Assembly (NCBI GenBank): GCA_016207465.1
Contig: JACQPP010000070.1
Location: forward strand, 1 to 5,367
Direction of reading: 5' to 3'
DNA length: 5,367 nt
DNA from: Methanobacteriota archaeon
GTDB lineage: Archaea > Halobacteriota > Syntropharchaeia > JACQPP01
The notes below the pieces were generated by a model. It was not told the DNA's origin. It did not search any database and saw only the letters and a list, made by a program, of their open reading frames with translations. The first letter of the stretch is position 1. The number at the start of each line of letters is the position of its first letter. Position numbers and translations under genes: made by a program. Of the stretch, positions 1-5,304 are shown piece by piece.

Positions 1-132
1 GCCCTCTCCGATGGAGACGATGGAGACCACCGCCGCGACGCCGATGACGATGCCGAGGATGGTGAGCCAGGAGCGGAGGCCCCGCTGGCGGAGGTGGCGG
101 AGGGTGAGGCGGAGGCTGTCCCTCAGGTTCAT
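1..132 (-). CDS. MacB/FtsX-like ABC transporter permease, N-terminal fragment
   Basis: This gene runs off the window edge, so only its first 44 codons are visible. It starts at ATG 132-130 and stays open to position 1. The peptide begins MNLRDSLRLTLRHLRQRGLR, an amphipathic Arg-rich stretch, followed by a hydrophobic helix (about residues 21-40, with LTILGIVIGVAAVVSI) and then SIGEG. This matches the N terminus of FtsX/MacB-family permeases, where the first TM helix precedes a large extracytoplasmic domain. Its ATG overlaps the TGA of the COG1361-type gene (ATGA at 129-132), and no SD is visible upstream on the minus strand, so translation is probably coupled. With the ATPase two genes upstream it would complete an ABC complex. 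The family call is fairly sure from the N-terminal pattern and context; the rest of the protein cannot be seen. Confidence 0.85.
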   Translation of the reverse strand, partial: MNLRDSLRLTLRHLRQRGLRSWLTILGIVIGVAAVVSIVSIGEG

Positions 133-1703
133 AGGGAGGGGGGCTTGGGGGGGCGGAGGCGCGAGGCGATGGCGCGGCGCTTATAGAGGAGGAGACCGCC
201 GATGGCGGCGATGGCCGCGAGGGGGTAGAGGGGGTTCACGGGGGGCTCGCGGGAGGACTGGCCCCGGGGACCTCCCATGGCGCCGGCGAGGGCGGCGGGG
301 TTGAACTGGACCTCCTTCGGGAGGGTGCGGCGGGCCCCGGTGGTGTCGGTGTATTCCAGTTCCACCCGGAGGGCCCCGGTGGCTCCGGGGCGGCCCCCGC
401 GGCCCCCGGTGTGCTCCGGGGTTTCGGGGGTCGAGGCGGAGAGAGCCGTGGCCTGGAATGTGGCGGTGGTGTAGTCCCCGGCGTTGAGGTTCCCGAGGGC
501 CACCGAGCTGCTCCCGCGGGGCTGGAGGCCGGCCTGCGGGGGGAGGCGGACCACCAGGCTGGTGGCCGGGTTGAGGCCGGTGTTGGCGATGGAGAGGGAG
601 AGGACCCCCCCGCCGGCGTCCTGGAGGGCCACGTCGAATTGGGTGGTTCCCCCCACGAAGACGCCGAGGCGGAGGCTCCGGGTCTTCTGGACCCCGGCGC
701 TGTCGGTGTAGAGGAGGGTGACGTTGAGGGAGTGGACCCCCTGGGCGAGGTCGGAGGCGGCGGATACCCGGAAGGGGAAACTCGCGGTTCGTCCCCGCTC
801 CACCCGCTCCACGAAGGCGCGGCTGGAGGTCCCGATGGGCACAATCTTCCCCTGGGGGTCCTCCCAGGAGAGCTGGAGGTTCAGGAGGGGCGAGGCCCCC
901 CGGTTGTCCGCCAGGAAGACCAGGTCGCTCTCCCCCTGGGCGATGGTCCGCGTCTCGTTGGACACGGAGACCTCCATCGAGGGGCGGCTCTCCGTGGAGG
1001 CCGCCGCGGTGGTCTCGCTGCGGTGGGGGTTGTCCCCGTTGTTGAAGACGGCCGCGAACCGGAGGACCCTCGACCCCTCCTCGGCGGCGTAGGCGGTGAG
1101 GGACACGGCCGAGGAGTTGCCGGCCGCCAGGTTGCCGATGTAGACCTCCGCGGGGGAGAACCGGACCCCCGGGGCCTGGGAGGCCAGGCGGACCCCGGTG
1201 ACCCCGCTGGGCCGCGGGTTGGCCACGGTCACGCGCAGCTGGGCCCCCTCCGGGGGGATGAGAGGGGGAGTCTCCTCCAGGAGGATGTCGAGGCCCCGGC
1301 TGTCCACCCGCACCGGGATGGGGAAGCGGGCCGAGCCCCCCGCGGAGGTGGCCGCCTGGACCTCCGTGGGATAGAGGCCGTCGCTGGAGGGCGCCTTGAA
1401 CACGAAGGAGAAGGGGGCGCTGTCTCCGGCCCCCAGGCTCCCCGGGCTGGAATAGAAACTGTTGGACACGTCAATGCCCGGAGCCGAGAAATAGATGTTG
1501 TTGATGTTCACGGTGGAGGTGTTGGGGTTCTTCAAGGTGGCCTTCAGTGTCACGGTGTCCCCGGGCATGGGGACCTCCGGGGTGAGGGTGTACCCCGTCA
1601 GGGTGAGGGACGCCGACTGGCCCCCGGCCACACTGGCCAGGACCAGCAGGAGGACCCCCGCCAGGATTGCCCTGTCCACCGCTGGCCAACTCCTAGTTCG
1701 CAT
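129..1703 (-). CDS. Secreted, membrane-anchored COG1361-type multi-domain surface protein
   Basis: The 524-aa product has an N-terminal signal peptide (Arg-containing start, hydrophobic core about residues 11-25, probable cleavage near 27-31). About four Ig-like beta-sandwich units follow (roughly 31-133, 138-239, 242-350, 354-467), of the kind seen in COG1361, CARDB and NEW3-like proteins. Then come a Gly/Pro/Ser-rich linker (470-490), a TM helix (491-507) and a cytosolic KRR-containing tail. The bulk should lie outside the cell. Four N-glycosylation sequons are visible (N61, N196, N249, N327). Units 3 and 4 end with similar YTD..G...T segments, suggesting internal duplication. The ATG at 1703 has a good SD (GGAGGAGG) and overlaps the ATPase gene by 11 bp. 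Archaeal genomes often place such proteins beside MacB-like ABC genes, so a role as extracytoplasmic partner of that transporter is inferred. A structural S-layer-associated role is the alternative. Confidence 0.85.
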   Translation of the reverse strand: MRTRSWPAVDRAILAGVLLLVLASVAGGQSASLTLTGYTLTPEVPMPGDTVTLKATLKNPNTSTVNINNIYFSAPGIDVSNSFYSSPGSLGAGDSAPFSFVFKAPSSDGLYPTEVQAATSAGGSARFPIPVRVDSRGLDILLEETPPLIPPEGAQLRVTVANPRPSGVTGVRLASQAPGVRFSPAEVYIGNLAAGNSSAVSLTAYAAEEGSRVLRFAAVFNNGDNPHRSETTAAASTESRPSMEVSVSNETRTIAQGESDLVFLADNRGASPLLNLQLSWEDPQGKIVPIGTSSRAFVERVERGRTASFPFRVSAASDLAQGVHSLNVTLLYTDSAGVQKTRSLRLGVFVGGTTQFDVALQDAGGGVLSLSIANTGLNPATSLVVRLPPQAGLQPRGSSSVALGNLNAGDYTTATFQATALSASTPETPEHTGGRGGRPGATGALRVELEYTDTTGARRTLPKEVQFNPAALAGAMGGPRGQSSREPPVNPLYPLAAIAAIGGLLLYKRRAIASRLRPPKPPSL

Positions 1704-2376
1704 GGGCCTCCTCCGCCACCCGCCCGTCCCGGAGGCGGATGACCCTCTGGGCCCGGGCCGCCACCCCGGAGTCGTGGGTCACCACCACCAGGGTGGTCCC
1801 CTGCCCATGGACCTCCCGGAAGAGCTCCAGAATCTGCTCCCCCGTGCGGGAGTCGAGGCTCCCCGTCGGCTCGTCGGCCAGGACCATGGCGGGACGCGGC
1901 GCCAGGGCCCGGGCCACCGCCACCCGCTGCCGCTCCCCCCCGGAGAGCTGGGAGGGCATATGGCCCCCGCGGCCCTCCAGCCCCACCAGAGACAGGAGCT
2001 CCCGCGAGCGCCCCACCACCTCCCCCTCGGGGAAATCATGGATGCGGAGGGGAAGCTCGATGTTCTCCACCACATTGAGACTCGGGTAGAGATTGTGGAG
2101 CTGGAAGACGAAGCCGATGCGCCGCCCCCGCAGGCGGGCCAACTCGCTCTCCCCCATCCGGGAGATGTCCCGCCCCTCCAGCAACACCCGCCCCCGGGTG
2201 GGAACATCCAGACAGCCCACCATGTTCAGGGCCGTGGACTTCCCGCTCCCGCTCGGCCCCATGATGGCCACATGCTCCCCCTCGCGGATGGAGAGGCTCA
2301 GCCCCCGCAGGGCGGGGACATCCACCTCCCCCATGCGGTAGACCTTCCACACCTCCTCCAGCTCGATGACGCTCAT
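1693..2376 (-). CDS. MacB/LolD-like ABC transporter ATP-binding protein
   Basis: The 227-aa single-domain ATPase has every ABC motif intact: Walker A GPSGSGKST (40-48), Q-loop FVFQ (Q92), signature LSGGE (144-148), Walker B MVLADE (164-169), D-loop SLD (173-175) and H-loop H201. Its length and the LYPSLNVVENIELPL segment (about 96-110) fit the MacB/LolD/FtsE class (COG1136), whose members pair with FtsX-type permeases rather than importer permeases. It should hydrolyse ATP at the inner face of the membrane. I chose ATG 2376 because it begins the canonical N terminus (MSVIELEEVWKVY) and forms an ATGA overlap with the preceding gene; the reading frame stays open further upstream but encodes nothing ABC-like there. 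No strong SD lies close to the start, so coupling is likely. The permease partner is the fragment at 1-132. Substrate unknown; lipoprotein, peptide or drug export and envelope mechanotransmission are all family precedents. Confidence 0.96.
   Translation of the reverse strand: MSVIELEEVWKVYRMGEVDVPALRGLSLSIREGEHVAIMGPSGSGKSTALNMVGCLDVPTRGRVLLEGRDISRMGESELARLRGRRIGFVFQLHNLYPSLNVVENIELPLRIHDFPEGEVVGRSRELLSLVGLEGRGGHMPSQLSGGERQRVAVARALAPRPAMVLADEPTGSLDSRTGEQILELFREVHGQGTTLVVVTHDSGVAARAQRVIRLRDGRVAEEAHAN
1707..1714 (-). promoter_or_regulatory. Shine-Dalgarno site of the COG1361-type gene
   Basis: On the minus strand this reads GGAGGAGG. The upstream GGAGG core lies 6 nt before the ATG at 1703. 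The site is inside the 3' end of the ATPase coding region and supports the chosen start, which gives an 11-bp gene overlap. It contrasts with the first genes of the transcription units, which lack an SD. Confidence 0.7.
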
Positions 2377-2828
2377 CGATGGACACTGCTCCCCGGGGGA
2401 AACCCCCTTGGCGGCCCGGGGAAGAACCCCCTCCGCGACCCCTTGAAATCGCTCATCCACCCCGTCGAGTGGACCTCCACCGTCTGCACCACCTCCCCGG
2501 TGGAGAGGTCCACCAGGGCGGTGAGGGTGGTGTTGCCCGCGGTGAAGAAGACAGGCACCGCCGTCTTGGGCCCGAAGGGGGTGTCCATGGTAAAGACATA
2601 CCGGCCCACCGTGGCGTTGTAGGGGCCCAGGCCGGGGAGCTGGGGCTGCAGGGCCGCCGTCGCCGCGGCGAGGGCGGCCCGGCTCTGGTCCTCGGTGGTG
2701 GCCACCCGGTGGTCCCGGAGGAGCATCGCCCGGGATGCGAACACGGCGGCAATCAGCAGGAGGGACACGAGGGCCGCAATCTTCCAGATGTTGCGGGGCG
2801 CCGCCGGGGAAGAGGGGAGGTCTGCCAT
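2373..2828 (-). CDS. Small single-pass membrane protein, possibly PepSY-like, coupled to ABC ATPase
   Basis: I do not recognise a specific family. The 151-aa product has a short polar N terminus, one TM helix (about 14-32, ending ASRAMLLRDHR), an Ala-rich probable helix (43-61) and a beta-rich segment (about 68-121), with a Pro/Gly-rich tail at 130-147. The stretch TALVDLSTGEVVQTVEV (103-119) resembles the V-D-x-x-TGEV strand-turn of PepSY-type domains, but I would not assign PepSY on this alone. Most of the protein should lie outside the cell. One sequon is visible (N99 T T), plus N71 A T. I chose ATG 2828 because a TATA-like box lies 25-32 bp upstream, giving an almost leaderless transcript; the TTG at 2891 would put an unlikely 21-residue extension across a hairpin. 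Its TGA overlaps the ATPase ATG (ATGA), so it is probably a component or accessory of that transporter. Confidence 0.75.
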   Translation of the reverse strand: MADLPSSPAAPRNIWKIAALVSLLLIAAVFASRAMLLRDHRVATTEDQSRAALAAATAALQPQLPGLGPYNATVGRYVFTMDTPFGPKTAVPVFFTAGNTTLTALVDLSTGEVVQTVEVHSTGWMSDFKGSRRGFFPGPPRGFPPGSSVHR

Positions 2829-2852
2829 CAGCCGTCCAGGGGATGAAAGGGC

Positions 2853-2860
2853 GTAAGAAA
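2853..2860 (-). promoter_or_regulatory. Candidate TATA box for the ABC operon
   Basis: On the minus strand this reads TTTCTTAC, the A/T-richest spot in an otherwise GC-rich gap. Its centre is about 28 bp upstream of ATG 2828. With the usual archaeal TATA-to-start-site distance, transcription would begin at or 1-2 nt before the start codon, giving a leaderless mRNA. That fits the lack of an SD (the bases before the ATG read CCCTGGACGGCTG). The box is a weak match to the consensus, so this is inference from spacing. Confidence 0.45.
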
Positions 2861-2874
2861 GTGTCGTGCAATGG

Positions 2875-2892
2875 CTTGCGGAAAACCGCAAG
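2875..2892. promoter_or_regulatory. Perfect inverted repeat between the regulator gene and the ABC operon
   Basis: CTTGCGGAAAACCGCAAG is a perfect 7-bp inverted repeat with an AAAA spacer (plus-strand reading). It begins 12 bp after the stop codon of the wHTH gene and its centre is about 27 bp upstream of the candidate TATA box. It could be an operator for a dimeric winged-helix regulator, in an activator-like position, or a 3' hairpin of the upstream transcript. It lacks the long T-tract expected of an archaeal intrinsic terminator (only TTTT, in the loop). Confidence 0.5.
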
Positions 2893-2904
2893 AGCCCCCT
2901 CCCG

Positions 2905-3396
2905 CTACCACTTCCGGAGGGTCACCACGTTGCCCATCCCCTGCCGGACCCGGGCCACGAGGCCCCGCCCCTCCAGCCGGTCCAGCAGCCGGGAGACCTT
3001 CGACTCGGAGAACCGGGTCTGCACCACCAGGTCGCTCTGGTTCAAGGTCCCCCCCCGGTCCACCAACTCCTGGAGAAGCCGCTTCTCATCCTCCTCCAGG
3101 AGAGAGAGGGCCATCTTCACACGCTCCGGGTCCGCCGGACCCCGAGGGGACTCCCCACGGCGCCCCGAGAACAGCAGGTAGGCCGCCGAGAGCCCCCCCA
3201 CCCAAGAGAACCCCGCCAGCACCACCCCCTCCTCCGGGGTGAAGAAGACCTCCCCCTGGACGGCCACTGGAGTCCCCCCCTCGACGACAATCCGGATGGG
3301 CGCAGGGAGGAAGAGCCGGTCCACCACGATGACCATGCTCGCCACCATCAGGGCGGCGGCCACCACCTTCCTCACATCCATCCGGCGCTCCACCAT
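2905..3396 (-). CDS. Membrane-anchored winged-helix transcriptional regulator (COG2512-like)
   Basis: The 163-aa protein has a basic N terminus (MVERRMDVRK), TM1 (about 9-28), a short extracytoplasmic loop (29-55, with EGGTPVAVQGE), TM2 (56-77), a basic linker (79-95) and a C-terminal winged helix (96-163). In the last part, ALSLLEEDEKRLLQELVDRG is helix 1, SDLVVQTRFSESKVSRLLDRLEGRG the helix-turn-helix with the recognition helix around SESKVSRLL, and LVARVRQGMGNVVTL the wing. This MarR-like domain on two TM helices matches archaeal predicted membrane-associated regulators. The DNA-binding domain would be cytosolic. The start at ATG 3396 has a GGTGA SD 6 nt upstream, overlapping the carS stop; ATG 3381 (residue 6) is an alternative. 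It lies 6 bp after carS and is likely co-transcribed with it. Its targets are unknown; the downstream ABC operon and its own carS unit are the obvious candidates. Confidence 0.88.
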   Translation of the reverse strand: MVERRMDVRKVVAAALMVASMVIVVDRLFLPAPIRIVVEGGTPVAVQGEVFFTPEEGVVLAGFSWVGGLSAAYLLFSGRRGESPRGPADPERVKMALSLLEEDEKRLLQELVDRGGTLNQSDLVVQTRFSESKVSRLLDRLEGRGLVARVRQGMGNVVTLRKW

Positions 3397-3400
3397 CCTG

Positions 3401-3407
3401 CCTCACC
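3401..3407 (-). promoter_or_regulatory. Shine-Dalgarno site of the regulator gene, overlapping the carS stop
   Basis: On the minus strand this reads GGTGAGG. The GGTGA core contains the carS TGA stop and ends 6 nt before ATG 3396. Terminating carS ribosomes would therefore sit on the initiation site, which suggests translational coupling. Confidence 0.6.
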
Positions 3408-3930
3408 ACCAGACATCCTTCTTCCCCATCTTATACCCGATGATGTTCACCCCGAGATGAACCCCAGGGGTCACCACCAGCAACACCGCCATCACCGGGG
3501 GGGTGAAGCTCGCCCAGAACCACCCCGGCACAAGAAGGGCTCCGAACAACCACGAGCCCAGGAGGAAATCCAGCTGGTCCGCCAGGGGGAGGGGCCCCCC
3601 GCGGTCCACCCCCACCCGGCGCTTGAAGAAGGACTTCACCAAGTCCCCCGCCATCGCCCCCAGAGGCAGCGCCACGAGGGCCTCCCAGGGAAACACCGGG
3701 AACCCCCAGCGGGGGGCCAGGAGGTTCAGCAGAAGACCCAGAGCCCCCCCGCAGGCCGCCCCCCCGAAGAACCCCCGGAACGTCTTGCCATCCCCCGTGA
3801 TGCGCTTGCCGTCCCTCCACTTCCGGCCGAAGTCAATGGGCGTCCCTCCGCCCACCAGGACGGCGGCGGAGTTGGGGAGATAGGCGGGCAACGCCAGCCA
3901 CAGCGACCGGAGGAGGAGGTCCAGGACCAT
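3403..3930 (-). CDS. carS: CDP-archaeol synthase (CDP-2,3-bis-O-geranylgeranyl-sn-glycerol synthase)
   Basis: CarS transfers CMP from CTP to 2,3-di-O-geranylgeranylglyceryl phosphate, making the activated CDP-archaeol that receives polar head groups in archaeal membrane lipid synthesis. It is an integral membrane enzyme. Family hallmarks are visible in the 175-aa product: LPAYLPNSAAV (14-24), GGGTPIDFG (27-35), the loop DGKRITGDGKTFRGFFGG (40-57), and the CTP-transferase signature with GDLVKSFFKRR (95-105) and PLADQLDFLLGS (115-126). Hydrophobic segments (about 5-25, 53-71, 82-98, 120-137, 145-163) agree with the five TM helices known for CarS, and the length is typical. I chose ATG 3930 over an in-frame TTG at 3942 because ATG gives the usual short N terminus and sits about 30 bp from a TATA-like box; the 4-residue difference is uncertain. 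No key residue appears to be missing. It is followed after 6 bp by the membrane-bound regulator. Confidence 0.95.
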   Translation of the reverse strand: MVLDLLLRSLWLALPAYLPNSAAVLVGGGTPIDFGRKWRDGKRITGDGKTFRGFFGGAACGGALGLLLNLLAPRWGFPVFPWEALVALPLGAMAGDLVKSFFKRRVGVDRGGPLPLADQLDFLLGSWLFGALLVPGWFWASFTPPVMAVLLVVTPGVHLGVNIIGYKMGKKDVWW

Positions 3931-3936
3931 CAAGAA

Positions 3937-3947
3937 CCGCAATGCGG
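3937..3947. promoter_or_regulatory. Short inverted repeat at the carS transcription/translation start
   Basis: CCGCAATGCGG is a perfect 5-bp inverted repeat with a one-base centre. It lies just upstream of carS ATG 3930, overlapping the predicted start-site region. Its minus-strand half reads TTGCGGTT, which also occurs in the inverted repeat at 2875-2892. It could be a shared operator half-site or a chance palindrome in GC-rich DNA. Confidence 0.3.
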
Positions 3948-3955
3948 GGGTTCCT

Positions 3956-3966
3956 CAAAATGTTTT
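3956..3966 (-). promoter_or_regulatory. Candidate TATA box for carS
   Basis: On the minus strand this reads AAAACATTTTG, an A/T island in GC-rich flanks. Its centre (about 3961) is 31 bp from ATG 3930, predicting a start site around 3934-3936 and a leader of only a few bases. No SD lies directly before that ATG (GCGGTTCTTG), in keeping with a leaderless or near-leaderless message. Confidence 0.45.
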
Positions 3967-3976
3967 GGGGAGACGA

Positions 3977-4049
3977 ATCCGCAGATGCCGCAGATAGCAC
4001 AGATTAAAATGGGTCAAAATAATCTGCGAAATCTGCGTAATCTGCGGAT
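3977..4049. repeat. Imperfect dyad of 9-bp CGCAGAT-type repeats (REP-like element)
   Basis: The left arm holds three 9-bp units (CCGCAGATG, CCGCAGATA, GCACAGATT at 3979-4005). The right arm holds three inverted units (AATCTGCGA, AATCTGCGT, AATCTGCGG at 4021-4047). With flanking AT/AT and an inner A/T pair, arms 3977-4006 and 4020-4049 pair at 25 of 30 positions around a 13-nt A-rich loop (4007-4019). The mismatches cluster at unit junctions. This long hairpin-capable element fills the middle of the carS/MFS divergent intergenic region. From memory, similar CGCAGAT/ATCTGCG repeats recur between genes in many environmental genomes, which would make it a dispersed REP- or MITE-like element; I cannot confirm copies from this window. 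It could also act on the two flanking promoters. Confidence 0.85.
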
Positions 4050-4060
4050 AAAACCCGGAC

Positions 4061-4069
4061 AAACTATTT
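4061..4069 (+). promoter_or_regulatory. Candidate TATA box for the MFS gene
   Basis: AAACTATTT is an A/T-rich island whose centre (4065) lies 30 bp before ATG 4095, predicting a start site near 4091-4092 and a leader of about 3-4 nt. The bases between are almost all C and A with no purine-rich SD, so leaderless translation is expected. ATAAAA at 4048-4053 is an alternative box but would give a longer leader without an SD. Confidence 0.5.
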
Positions 4070-4094
4070 CTCCCCCACCCCCGACCCCCCATCC

Positions 4095-5252
4095 ATGCGC
4101 TGGTCGGTGGTCCAACTCTGCTCCTCCGCGGCAGTCGCCTCCTGCACCCTCGCGGTCCCCCTCTACACCGCCCACCTGGGGGGCACCCGGGTGGAGGTGG
4201 GGCTCATCGGAACCATCTACGGCCTCACCCTCTTCCTCTCCAACTACCTCTTCGGGGCGGTGGCCGACCGCTACTCCCGCTGGCGGGTCCTCTACCTGGG
4301 CCTGGGGGCCTCGGCCCTGGTCTTCGGCCTCCAGGCCCTGGCCACCAGCGTGGGCCACCTGGCCGCGGCCCGGGGCCTCGCCGGGGTCGCCGCGGGCATA
4401 TTCCCCGCCGCCCTCATCGCCACCGTCTACGAGCAGCATGGCCCCCTGGGGCGGTTCATCTCCTGGGGGAGCCTCGGCTGGAGCGTTGGATTCTTCCTCA
4501 TCGTCCCCCTCGGCTGGCTCTCCCCCCCGGGGGCCCCGGCGGGATGGGTCTACGGGGGGGTCTTCGCGAGCGCCGCCCTCCTCTTCGGCCTCGCCCTCGC
4601 CGCCGCCCTCCGGATGCCCCGCGAGGAGGGCCCCCACCTCCACGTCCCCCTGCTCTCCCTGGAGCCCCTCCGCCGGAACTGGCCCATCTACCTCTCCTTC
4701 CTCATCCGCCACACCGGGGCCCAGGTGGTCTGGATCATCTTCCCCCTCTACATCGTGTCCCTCGACTTCCCCCCCGAGATGCTGGCCCTGGGGACCCGGA
4801 CCACCTGGGTGGGCCTGGTCATGGGCTTCAACGTCTTCCTCCAGTTCTTCATGATGCCCCGGGTGGACCGCCTCCCCGAGACCCGGGGGGTGGTGGCCGG
4901 CTTCCTCCTCTCCGCCCTCTCCTTCGCCCTCTACCCCCTCGCCCGCAGCCCCCTCCACGTCCTCCTCATCCAGCCCATCATCGCCCTCGCCTGGTCCCTC
5001 CTCTACGTGGGCATCGTCAAGTGGCTCATGGGACACACCGAGGACAAGGCCACCTCCTCCGGGGCCCTCGCCTCCATGCACGGCCTCTCCTACATCCTCG
5101 GCCCCCTCCTCGGCGGCCTCCTCTCCGACCTCTGGGGATTCCCCGCCGCCTTCCACCTCGCCGCCGCCCTCTCCCTCGCCGGCCTCCTCCTCTACCTCGC
5201 CGCACCCCCCAAGGAAACCCGGGCCCCCGGGGCCCCCGCCAACCCGGAGTAA
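4095..5252 (+). CDS. Major facilitator superfamily transporter, 12 TM
   Basis: The 385-aa polytopic protein has about 12 hydrophobic segments in two halves of six, separated by a polar central loop (about 173-198, with MPREEGPHLH). The loop between TM2 and TM3 carries MFS motif A as GAVADRYSRWR (54-64), with D58 and R59 kept. ARGLAGVAAG (92-101) in TM4 fits the motif-B-like Arg/Gly pattern. A partial counterpart of motif A, MPRVDRLPETR (254-264), follows TM8. The length is normal for MFS and the C-terminal tail is short and polar. These transporters move small solutes or drugs by proton coupling or uniport; the substrate cannot be read from sequence. The ATG at 4095 directly precedes TM1, and a TATA-like box 30 bp upstream with no SD supports a leaderless start. 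Transcribed divergently from carS; no visible partner gene. Confidence 0.93.
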   Translation: MRWSVVQLCSSAAVASCTLAVPLYTAHLGGTRVEVGLIGTIYGLTLFLSNYLFGAVADRYSRWRVLYLGLGASALVFGLQALATSVGHLAAARGLAGVAAGIFPAALIATVYEQHGPLGRFISWGSLGWSVGFFLIVPLGWLSPPGAPAGWVYGGVFASAALLFGLALAAALRMPREEGPHLHVPLLSLEPLRRNWPIYLSFLIRHTGAQVVWIIFPLYIVSLDFPPEMLALGTRTTWVGLVMGFNVFLQFFMMPRVDRLPETRGVVAGFLLSALSFALYPLARSPLHVLLIQPIIALAWSLLYVGIVKWLMGHTEDKATSSGALASMHGLSYILGPLLGGLLSDLWGFPAAFHLAAALSLAGLLLYLAAPPKETRAPGAPANPE

Positions 5253-5266
5253 AGAAAGCCGTGAAT

Positions 5267-5282
5267 GGTCAGCTTCCTGACC
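5267..5282. other. Short perfect hairpin downstream of the MFS gene
   Basis: GGTCAGCTTCCTGACC is a perfect 6-bp inverted repeat with a CTTC loop, starting 14 bp after the MFS stop codon. No T-tract follows it on the plus strand, so it is not a convincing terminator. It may be an mRNA 3' hairpin or a protein-binding palindrome for what lies downstream. Confidence 0.35.
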
Positions 5283-5304
5283 CAGAAAGTCTATCGGGAA
5301 CCTC

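Noticed and set aside
411..1742. 443-codon plus-strand open frame
   Set aside because: It lies antisense to the COG1361-type gene. Its Gly/Glu/Arg-rich product with no domain pattern is a by-product of strong G/C bias at third codon positions.
1495..2622. 375-codon plus-strand open frame
   Set aside because: It is antisense to the ABC ATPase, whose Walker A, Walker B, signature and H-loop motifs are all intact on the minus strand.
2829..2891. 21-residue N-terminal extension of the small membrane protein from TTG 2891
   Set aside because: It would start inside the perfect inverted repeat, use a rare start codon without an SD, and add polar residues before the TM helix. ATG 2828 fits the promoter spacing better.
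2875..2892. Intrinsic terminator of the regulator gene
   Set aside because: There is no T-tract after the hairpin on the minus strand. An operator or an mRNA hairpin remains possible, so it is listed as a regulatory site instead.
3977..4049. CRISPR array
   Set aside because: The repeated units are 9 bp, contiguous and arranged as an inverted pair, with no spacers of about 30 bp and no cas genes nearby.
3931..4094. tRNA or other structured RNA gene in the carS/MFS intergenic region
   Set aside because: I see no cloverleaf, T-arm motif or CCA end. The strong pairing is fully explained by the repeated CGCAGAT units.
2866..4854. 662-codon plus-strand open frame
   Set aside because: It runs antisense through the regulator and carS, then out of frame across the MFS gene. 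The His/Pro-rich product has no domains and includes a translated stretch of the intergenic repeat (LRNLRNLRI), a typical artefact.
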